From Anammoximicrobium sp032229885 (lineage in GTDB: Bacteria > Planctomycetota > Planctomycetia > Pirellulales > Pirellulaceae), in the NCBI GenBank assembly GCA_032229885.1, contig JAVYAJ010000247.1, positions 1 through 12,535 of the forward strand: a stretch of 12,535 bases of DNA, in the 5' to 3' direction. Of this stretch, positions 7,312 to 12,535 are shown piece after piece. Position 1 is the stretch's first letter, and the number at the start of each line of letters is the position of its first letter. The position numbers and the translations under genes were made by a program. The notes under the pieces were generated by a model. It made no database searches, was not told the DNA's origin, and worked only from the letters and a program-made list of their open reading frames with translations.

Positions 7312-8145
7312 ATGGCCGCGGACGAAATTGGTTTGACCATCGAAGGCGAAGCGGGCCAGGACTTTCAGATTTGGTATCGGGGCGACCGGGAAACGGGAGA
7401 GGCTCCAATCGTCCAAACGGGAAAACTCGGCGGGGATGGCCGCTTGACCGTCCGTGTTCCCCGGGCGTATTTGTTGCTGGGCAAGCCCGTTCGTGCGGAA
7501 GGGGCGCCACTGGACTTGCAGCAGGAAGCTGGGACGAGCAGGACCGTCCAATTGCCAAAACCCGGAAACGACACGCCGACTCCTGGGGCACGGCTTACCA
7601 GGGCCCCGGAAGTACCTGTTGACGTATCCTGTGTCGCGGATCTCGCCGAGGACGGCTGTAATGCGAGCATCCTGTTTTCCGATCTCGTTCTGGCTCCCTG
7701 TCGGGCGACGCCAGGCGGAGCAGGGATGGGGAATGAAGCCAGGGTTGCGACAAAGGCCGTCACGTTCCGCGTCCCATACTCGTCGGCTCGGTCACGCACA
7801 AGGATGGTCGTTCAGACGATGGGATCGTTCAATATCGGCCGGGCTGCGCGCGTCCGTTTGATCCTTTGCGCGGGTGACGTAACCGTGGCTGTTGTAGACA
7901 AGGCTGTTGTAGACAAGGGCGGGGAGGCCGGCGGCTTCGACTCCCAGACGATGTTCGCGGTCGAGACACATGCGGCCGATCCCGTGTGCCAGATCACGCT
8001 AATTTTGGTCGCCGAATGCGACCGAGACGGGGACACAGGGGCCGAGCTCAACGTGAACGCTCTGTGGTTGTTCCCCGACTGCGACGGCAATACCCATCTG
8101 TTCCAGGAGGGGGACGCGGAAAGCAGTCAGGAACGTTTGCAATGA
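7312..8145 (+). CDS. Unrecognised beta-rich protein, partner of the peptidase gene
   Basis: A 277-residue protein I do not recognise. Residues 1-80 alternate hydrophobic and polar positions (IGLTIEGEAGQDFQIWY, GRLTVRVPRAYLLLG), suggesting a small beta domain. A Pro/Thr-rich linker follows (about 82-100). A second beta-rich part (about 102-260) includes VTFRVPYSS, VVQTMGSFNIGRAARVRLIL and CQITLILVAECD. The tail is acidic and polar. There is no signal peptide, membrane helix or recognisable catalytic motif. I chose ATG 7312 because AAGG at 7300-7303 is well spaced from it and TAGGAG precedes it closely; an in-frame ATG at 7285, seven bases after the peptidase stop, would add nine residues. Residues 193-202 contain an exact AVVDK repeat from a DNA duplication. 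Tight spacing behind the peptidase suggests an operon, so it may be substrate, inhibitor or partner of the peptidase (inference). Confidence 0.7.
   Translation: MAADEIGLTIEGEAGQDFQIWYRGDRETGEAPIVQTGKLGGDGRLTVRVPRAYLLLGKPVRAEGAPLDLQQEAGTSRTVQLPKPGNDTPTPGARLTRAPEVPVDVSCVADLAEDGCNASILFSDLVLAPCRATPGGAGMGNEARVATKAVTFRVPYSSARSRTRMVVQTMGSFNIGRAARVRLILCAGDVTVAVVDKAVVDKGGEAGGFDSQTMFAVETHAADPVCQITLILVAECDRDGDTGAELNVNALWLFPDCDGNTHLFQEGDAESSQERLQ
7888..7917 (+). repeat. Perfect 15-base tandem duplication inside a gene
   Basis: GCTGTTGTAGACAAG occurs twice head to tail (7888-7902 and 7903-7917) without a mismatch. It keeps the frame and encodes AVVDK-AVVDK. Identity at synonymous positions points to a recent slippage event. 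Confidence 0.95.
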
Positions 8146-8430
8146 GCCATTGATGCGGAAGCTGGGCCAAATCACTCTTGGATGGCCCCGTGCTGCACTG
8201 GGCTGCTCGACGGCCCGCAGCAAGTTCCTCGCCTCGCTGAGCAATGCTTGTTCTCGGGATCAAGCTCGTCTACGGCCCCGGCGGCGAAGTATTGCCGACA
8301 ACCGCGACGGCATGAGCGCGAATCGGCCCGGCAAGTGTCCACGGCGCCATCTGAGGACCTTTCGCAGGCACGAACGATGCCAATACGCCGACCATCGAAG
8401 TCCTGCGACTGACGGACCATCAAAAGGGTC

Positions 8431-8447
8431 CCGCCGGCTTTCGGCGG
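8431..8447. other. Small GC hairpin
   Basis: CCGCCG-GCTTT-CGGCGG: a six-pair perfect stem with a five-base loop. On the plus strand no T-run follows. On the minus strand CCCTTTTG follows after a few bases, so it could act only as a weak terminator for leftward transcription, for which no gene is visible. Confidence 0.35.
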
Positions 8448-8478
8448 CATCCCGATTGAACTTGGTGACGTGATTCGG

Positions 8479-8484
8479 AAAGGA
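8479..8484 (+). promoter_or_regulatory. Ribosome binding site of the DUF2971 gene
   Basis: AAAGGA, six bases before ATG 8491. It favours that ATG over an in-frame GTG at 8470. Confidence 0.7.
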
Positions 8485-8490
8485 ACGGGC

Positions 8491-9438
8491 ATGGCAGTAG
8501 CAAACAGCGCTGATGGGCCTTCTGAACCGGGGCATCTCGATATCGACATCCCGTCGCTCACGTTGCTGCTGGGACGCCTGCACTCGTACAGTGTCGATCT
8601 TGTTCTTGACCTGCCGGGCGGCCAATCGCTTTACCACTACACGAACCTCGGGGGCGCGCTGGGCATCGTCCAGAACCACGACCTGTGGCTGACGCACTCG
8701 CGATACTCGAACGACGACGAGGAGTTGACGTTTGGCCATAAGGTGGTCAGCGCGGTCGTCCGCGAGAAAATCGCGGAACACCGCGGCGACCAGCGACGAT
8801 TGGCGTATCTGAACCGGCTTACAGAACTGGTCGAAGTGCCCGTCCCGCAAGGCGTCTACGTGTGCTGCTTTTGCATGAAGGATGACCTCCTGAGTCAGTG
8901 GCGCAGCTACGGGGCCAATGGTACGGGTGTCAGCCTGGAATTTGATCCGACCGGATTCCAAGCCATGACAGGCCCGGAATGTCCGCATGGCCTGTTGCGC
9001 TTTTGGAGGGTTTTCTACGACCCCGGCATCCAGCAGATGATCATCGCAAATGTGCTCGGCCTGGTGTGGGACCAATACGTTGGTCAGGCCACGGAAGTTC
9101 TCGCCAGAAAGGCCGCGGCCGTGATCCACTTCTTCATTCCCACCTTCAAGCATGGGGACTTTCGCGAGGAGGAGGAATGGCGGCTGATCTTCACACCACG
9201 GCCTGAAACCGCCGTCAGACCGCGTTATCGGGCCGCTCGAAACATGCTGGTTCCCTATTATTCGTTCAAAGACCTGGCAGGTCAGCCGCCCTTGTACCAG
9301 GAGCTGCCGATCCAAGGACTGCGAGTCGGTCCCAGCGTCCAGAAGTCGTTGAATGTCGCGAGCTTTCGGATGATGCTCAGCCAGAGCGGGTATGGCGCCG
9401 TTCCGGTCAAGGCGTCTGAGACACCCTACCGCGGTTGA
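8491..9438 (+). CDS. DUF2971-family protein
   Basis: A 315-residue soluble protein matching the layout of DUF2971 (PF11185). It has SLYHYTNLGGALGIVQN with His49-Tyr50-Thr51, then LWLTHSRYSNDDEEL, a Cys-rich strand (VYVCCFCMKDD, about 122-132), LLSQWRSYG with Trp137-Arg138, GVSLEFD, and late in the protein FKHGDFREEEEWRL with Glu226-229 before Trp230-Arg231. The family is widespread and sporadic, has no established biochemical function that I know of, and is often found in accessory gene regions. The order His-Tyr-Thr ... Ser ... Glu-x-Glu-Trp-Arg recalls ADP-ribosyltransferase-like folds, but that is inference from pattern only. There is no signal peptide or membrane helix. The start rests on the AAAGGA site. 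About 1.2 kb of gene-free relic sequence follows, so nothing downstream is coupled to it. Confidence 0.82.
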   Translation: MAVANSADGPSEPGHLDIDIPSLTLLLGRLHSYSVDLVLDLPGGQSLYHYTNLGGALGIVQNHDLWLTHSRYSNDDEELTFGHKVVSAVVREKIAEHRGDQRRLAYLNRLTELVEVPVPQGVYVCCFCMKDDLLSQWRSYGANGTGVSLEFDPTGFQAMTGPECPHGLLRFWRVFYDPGIQQMIIANVLGLVWDQYVGQATEVLARKAAAVIHFFIPTFKHGDFREEEEWRLIFTPRPETAVRPRYRAARNMLVPYYSFKDLAGQPPLYQELPIQGLRVGPSVQKSLNVASFRMMLSQSGYGAVPVKASETPYRG

Positions 9439-10168
9439 TTTCTCGGGACGGCAGTCCAACTCGCCTGATCGGCTTAGAGTACTACCATCAGGAAGTGGTG
9501 AGCGCCTTTTCCGCAAGAGGGCCGCCGTTTTCCGGGGGCGGGAATCGGGGCCTCCGACGGAATCCTCGATCACGGCTGGTGCGGGTAGTCGGCATTGGCA
9601 ATACTCGTGCGCTGCGGCAGCACTGGCACGACACAAGCATGTTTCCGCTCAACTCGCTGACCTTCGGACGGGGACGTGATGCGGCGCGCGATGCAGTTGG
9701 CCGGGATCGTGCCTTCTTAACCCCGGTTGCCCATAGACTTTGCGCAAAGCTGGACCTCTTGGGTTGTGGGCGACGGCCCGTTTTAGGTCTTTTGCGGTCG
9801 GGTCGGGCGGATGCCCATCGAGTCGAAACCAGAGGCTTCGGCGGAGACGCGTTTGGCGCCAACCACCTCTGTTATCCTCGGCAGCACATCACGCAAGGAA
9901 CTCAGGGTTGAGCCGAGCGTTTGTAACCCTAAGCATTAGCGGGGCAGGGACAAGGATCGCGTTTGCAACGGTGGGATTCACTATGCGGATACGCACGTCT
10001 GCTTTATCAATGGTTGACAAGTTGAACGTCTGTCAATCATGCCCGCGGCTGATCCGCGCGTGCACCATCGGAAGGAGTAGTCGAGAATCTGACTCATCCC
10101 CTCGACGTGGTGTGCTGGCCCAGTTCGTGCGCAGGGGTGAGAGGTCCCCAGTGGCCTACGGGGTGATG
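9439..10168. other. Gene-free stretch downstream of the DUF2971 gene
   Basis: I see no supportable gene. Open frames at 9435-9911 (plus) and 9488-9862 (minus) are Arg/Gly/Pro-rich and without motifs, as expected for shadow frames in GC-rich DNA. No clear hairpin, tRNA or repeat was found. It is probably decayed accessory DNA leading into the transposase relic. Confidence 0.4.
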
Positions 10169-10408
10169 TTATATCTCTGACCCGGAATGTTTTCCCGACC
10201 CTGTTTCCGGCGCGGGGGGGAAGTGGGTATCGACCCACATCCACAAGCGCATCAGGAAAAGGTACCAGTTTCCCATCGCCTTGCTAGTCGGCTTGCGGGT
10301 GCGTAGGTATTGCACGTGCGAGAGCGCAGCATCTACGAACTTGCCCGAGCCTCCGGAATCGCGTATCGCGCGCCGAACGACGTGCAACGGTGACGACATC
10401 CGGCGCAT
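10169..10408 (-). CDS. Small protein-like open frame, unrecognised
   Basis: A minus-strand frame of about 79 residues from ATG 10408 to the TAA at 10171-10169. It contains KFVDAALSHVQYL, RTRKPTSKAMGNWYLF and MRLWMWVDTHF. Composition is more protein-like than the shadow frames around it, and most third positions are G or C. I do not recognise the family. The start is arbitrary (several Met codons, and a TTG at 10426), and no ribosome binding site is clear. It may be the tail of a broken gene, possibly from the same mobile element as the adjacent transposase relic. Confidence 0.25.
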   Translation of the reverse strand: MRRMSSPLHVVRRAIRDSGGSGKFVDAALSHVQYLRTRKPTSKAMGNWYLFLMRLWMWVDTHFPPAPETGSGKHSGSEI

Positions 10409-10451
10409 GAGCCAAGCGAGCGGCAAGCGGGGACAGGGCTAGTTTCTGCGC

Positions 10452-11059
10452 TTGCTCTTTTCGTCGATGACGATGTTCTTTCTCGCGCGCTGCATGGCGA
10501 GTGTTGCATTGTCGGTGGCGACGGGAGCCGTCTTTGAGACACGGACGGAAGTTCCCAATAGGTTGCTCGACGTGGCAACGGGTTGGCAGTTGCCGGCGTC
10601 GGTTACCAAGTGGATGCGAGAGGAGTTGATTCCGAGCCGGTATCTGGCCAGCGTAGCCCAAAAGACGCTGACGGCTGCCGAACGTCAACGGCTACGGATG
10701 CGGGCCGAGGAGATCTTGGCCCGAGTTCGTTCGCCGGACGGCCCATTATGTCGCTGGGACGATGAGCAACGCATCGCTCTGGAAGCTAAGGCTCGACAGT
10801 GTGCAGAATTATTCCAGCCGAGCAGTTCTTACGTGGAAGGGCGCAACGGTGCGTTATCCATGCGGCATCACGGCTGCATCGGGTTACGCCCTGGTAATTC
10901 TGGGCCGTGAAGGTGATCCGCAACTACCTGGTGCAGCGACGTGACGGGAGTACGGCGGCGAAACGATTCTTCGGAAGCCGGCCGCAGCCGCTGTCTGCCT
11001 GGCTGTTAGCCCGGCTGTCGTTGCCAGCGCGCCCATGCCAACGCGGTCGCAAGGCTTGA
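10452..11059 (+). pseudogene. Frameshifted transposase remnant (DUF6399-type C-terminal region)
   Basis: Two frames together rebuild a transposase C-terminus. The first, open from 10443 and convincing from about 10500, carries LPASVTKWMREELIPSRYL, a coiled segment (AQKTLTAAERQRLRMRAEE) and then SSSYVEGRNGALSMRHHG near 10850; the VEGRNG-x-LS-x-HHG signature is typical of DUF6399 transposase-like proteins. That frame hits TGA at 10908-10910. The frame starting at 10901 continues as expected with VKVIRNYLVQRRDGSTAAKR, then RFFGSRP and a Leu-rich end, to TGA 11057-11059. One indel around 10890-10900 therefore breaks the gene. The N-terminal half and any terminal inverted repeats are absent or unrecognisable. 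An intact element would be a cut-and-paste or copy-type insertion sequence; this one is dead. Confidence 0.7.
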
Positions 11060-11634
11060 CTGTCCGTCGGACAATCGAGCGCGCTCCACAATCCGTTGTG
11101 CAAACCCGCTTGCTGCCCCCACGACAGCTCGTGGCATTTACGAACACGCGGCCCTACGCCGAGGCCGTCACGACCTGCCTCTCCCTGCTGCGCGCCCACA
11201 CTCTCTGGCCGGAAAACTCGGGCCGTTGCCCTTTCATCGCGTCTGCTGCTAACAGAGTTTGCAGTACCCCATCAAGGTCTGATTGGACACGACGTAGTCG
11301 CGATGCGCCGAATCTTCGCTCGCGTGCGGGTAGGCCGCGGTTTAGCATCCCGTATCCGAGATGAACTCGGGTCTAACAGACGCGCCGGCAGGGCCAGCGA
11401 CGAGAAATCATCCGATGTCACAGCCGGATTGTCCTGTCGAGGGTGACAGAGAGCGTAAGCGCGTCGTGCCCCCTATGACGATTGCATCATATTTTGCCTG
11501 CCCTGCGTATCCGACTTGCCGAGACACCAACGGCCGATGGCTCGTCATCGTGAATCGCCTCAGCGATCGTCCTCAGTTTCGACGGGCCTAATCAGGCTGC
11601 TTTCCAAGACGGCGCGAGACCTTTCGGCGCACTT
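11060..11634. other. Gene-free stretch between transposase relic and tRNA gene
   Basis: I see no supportable gene. Open frames on both strands are short and lack motifs. One plus frame ending at 11591 reads FACPAYPTC, superficially like a topoisomerase zinc-ribbon, but there is no further support. No repeat matching the transposase relic was found. Confidence 0.4.
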
Positions 11635-11656
11635 TTTGTATCACAATTTGTATCAC
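11635..11656 (+). repeat. 10-base direct repeat near the tRNA gene
   Basis: TTTGTATCAC at 11635-11644 and 11647-11656, two bases apart, giving a period of 12. It lies about 76 bases beyond the 3' end of tRNA-Pro in a locally AT-rich patch. It could be a protein-binding direct repeat or arm-type site left by a tRNA-associated integration; the sequence alone does not decide. Confidence 0.6.
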
Positions 11657-11675
11657 CAAGGCCAAGAAACGACCA

Positions 11676-11693
11676 CGGCCGCTTTCGCGGCCG
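11676..11693 (-). terminator. Possible terminator of the tRNA-Pro transcript
   Basis: On the minus strand CGGCCGC-GAAA-GCGGCCG: a seven-pair stem closed by a GAAA tetraloop, starting about 39 bases after the tRNA 3' end. The following TGGTCGTTTCTTGG is only moderately T-rich, so termination may be weak. Confidence 0.5.
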
Positions 11694-11731
11694 CTTCGCA
11701 AGTCGTTGTGTTTCAATACTTTGCGATCAAG

Positions 11732-11807
11732 TCGGGGTGAGGAGATTTGAACTCCTGACCTCTTGCACCCCAAGCAAGCGCGCTAATCCAGGCTGCGCTA
11801 CACCCCG
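11732..11807 (-). tRNA. tRNA-Pro (anticodon GGG)
   Basis: A 76-base cloverleaf fits exactly. The acceptor arm is CGGGGTG/CACCCCG with discriminator A. The D arm has stem GCGC/GCGC and an 11-base loop. The anticodon stem is CTTGC/GCAAG with loop TTGGGGT, placing GGG at 34-36 and G at 37. The variable loop is AGGTC, and the T arm is AGGAG-TTCAAAT-CTCCT. C1-G72 and A73 are usual for proline tRNAs. It reads CCC and, by wobble, CCU codons. The 3' CCA is not encoded (CTTG follows), so it must be added after transcription. tRNA genes are frequent integration targets, and the flanks here hold relic DNA, but I found no repeated copy of the tRNA 3' end that would mark an attachment site. Confidence 0.96.
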
Positions 11808-11868
11808 ACACGATGGATCGGACAGAACGGCCGTTGATGGCCGGCCTCCGTGTCCATAACTGGGCGTT

Positions 11869-11897
11869 AGTATTGCAGATTTTCCGCCGATGATCAA
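11869..11897 (-). promoter_or_regulatory. Candidate sigma-70-type promoter of tRNA-Pro
   Basis: On the minus strand TTGATC (11897-11892) and AATACT (11874-11869) are 17 bases apart; each matches the consensus at four of six positions. It would give a leader of about 55 bases, within which an ACGGCCGTTGATGGCCG hairpin can form. Weak but well spaced. Confidence 0.3.
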
Positions 11898-12078
11898 CAG
11901 GCATTCGGTCTGTGACGTCGGATTGGGTGCATGTCCATGATTAAAGTGCTGCGAACCTGCCGAGCTATCGTACCGAGCGCGGGTAAGAATGGCGTCGCGA
12001 ACATCAGGTTCCGTATGACAAAGGCGAACTGAAGTCCGCTGTACCAAGTGCCATTTCGAGCCGCGCGAAGTATAGCGG

Positions 12079-12516
12079 GTGGCGCGGGCGGCTAATGAGC
12101 GGTACCTGGAGGCTCTCTCGGACGTCGACGCCCCGGTCCCGGCGTATCAGCAGATGTCGCATGTGGCGACCTCCAAAGTGACGAAGTCCAAGACTGGGAA
12201 ACCTCGCGCCTACGCAGGTTTCAACCCAGCTCGTTCCGACCACGCCCAGCTCTTTCGGGCGTTGCTCTCGGGCGACCACCTGTTACGGGGCTTCTACAAT
12301 GCCCAGATCCGGCAAGCGTTGTGGGGTCACAACCTCAATGCGGATCAACGCCGCCGAGAGGCCACCAACGTCACACGGTTATTGAAGCGTCTTCACGTCC
12401 GTGGCCTGTTAGCCAAGATTCCCCACATCCGTCGATGGCGCGTGACGGCACTCGGTCAACAGGTGCTCGGCGCGCTGGTCCGGCTGCACTGTCATGGCTT
12501 GGCCACTGTCGTTTGA
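12079..12516 (+). CDS. C-terminal winged-helix fragment of an unnamed planctomycete family
   Basis: A 145-residue open frame from GTG 12079, with an in-frame TAG at 12073 just before it. It starts at ARAANERYLEALSDVD, a point that in remembered planctomycete homologues lies well inside a longer protein (AEVSQAANERYLEALA). A variable basic linker follows, then FNPARSDHAQLFRALLSGDHLLRGFYNAQIR and a helix-turn-helix with wing (VTRLLKRLHVRGLLAKIPH, then RRWRVTALGQQVL), so DNA or RNA binding is plausible. The upstream part of the gene is missing. A short stretch at about 12038-12072 in another frame (LYQVPFRA) may be its frameshifted continuation. Whether the fragment is translated is unknown, and no good ribosome binding site precedes the GTG. 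The same family seems to supply the broken fragment at 3-194, on the opposite strand. Confidence 0.5.
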   Translation: MARAANERYLEALSDVDAPVPAYQQMSHVATSKVTKSKTGKPRAYAGFNPARSDHAQLFRALLSGDHLLRGFYNAQIRQALWGHNLNADQRRREATNVTRLLKRLHVRGLLAKIPHIRRWRVTALGQQVLGALVRLHCHGLATVV

Positions 12517-12535
12517 CCGGAAAGAGATGCGCGCA

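Larger units (their letters stand above)
8146..8490. other. Gap between the beta-rich protein gene and the DUF2971 gene
   Basis: No gene is supported. It contains a GC hairpin at 8431-8447 and, at its end, the ribosome binding site of the next gene. Short open frames on both strands are rich in Arg, Ser and Cys and lack motifs. Its 345 bases make co-transcription of the DUF2971 gene with the upstream pair uncertain. Confidence 0.4.

Noticed and set aside
8431..8447. Hairpin as an intrinsic terminator for the peptidase operon
   Set aside because: No T-run follows on the plus strand, and it lies almost 300 bases past the stop.
9435..9911. A 158-residue plus-strand open frame after the DUF2971 gene
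   Set aside because: No motif, no ribosome binding site, and composition like neighbouring shadow frames.
11361..11591. A zinc-ribbon-like FACPAYPTC segment in a 76-residue frame
   Set aside because: Only two Cys in one short motif, with no second Cys pair or surrounding topoisomerase sequence.
1..12535. CRISPR array or complete insertion sequence
   Set aside because: No regularly spaced repeats with unique spacers, and no paired terminal inverted repeats around the transposase relic.

Overview
The window looks like a chromosomal segment from a planctomycete (Pirellulales-like). The grounds are high GC, long gene-poor gaps, a planctomycete-type ECF sigma factor close to a very large transmembrane Ser/Thr kinase with a WD40 C-terminus, recurring degenerate intergenic repeats of the CCACGAATCACACGAATG type, and several decaying gene fragments. 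All family names come from motifs read by eye; no database was searched.

Layout. Positions 1-200 (minus strand) hold the broken middle of a gene family whose C-terminal piece appears, in the opposite orientation, at 12079-12516. An ECF sigma factor lies at 560-1168, followed by a 618-base gap full of inverted-repeat relics. Then comes one 1203-residue kinase (1787-5398): N-terminal module, RD-type Ser/Thr kinase, one membrane helix, a coiled coil and 14 WD40-like units, enough for two seven-bladed propellers. On the opposite strand directly behind the kinase (about 5424-6107) is a degraded nuoE-nuoF-like fusion. Its [2Fe-2S] thioredoxin-fold part and its GLRGRGGA motif are scattered over different reading frames.

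The accessory core is 6411-9438 on the plus strand. It holds a papain-like (C1A) cysteine peptidase with a complete Gln/Cys/His/Asn set, an unrecognised beta-rich protein starting 34 bases later and carrying a recent 15-base tandem duplication, and a DUF2971-family protein. All three have purine-rich Shine-Dalgarno sequences, which the kinase lacks. The first two probably form an operon; whether the third belongs with them is open.

From 9439 to the end, the window is mostly relics: a frameshifted DUF6399-type transposase (to 11059), a tRNA-Pro(GGG) on the minus strand (11732-11807) with a possible terminator and a 10-base direct repeat just downstream, and the winged-helix C-terminal fragment at the right edge. 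I see no CRISPR array, rRNA, complete insertion sequence or replication origin.

Working together: the sigma factor and kinase are a plausible signalling pair, since planctomycete ECF factors often sit beside such kinases. The peptidase and its neighbours are the best candidates for an undescribed system, but the sequence does not prove a function for them.
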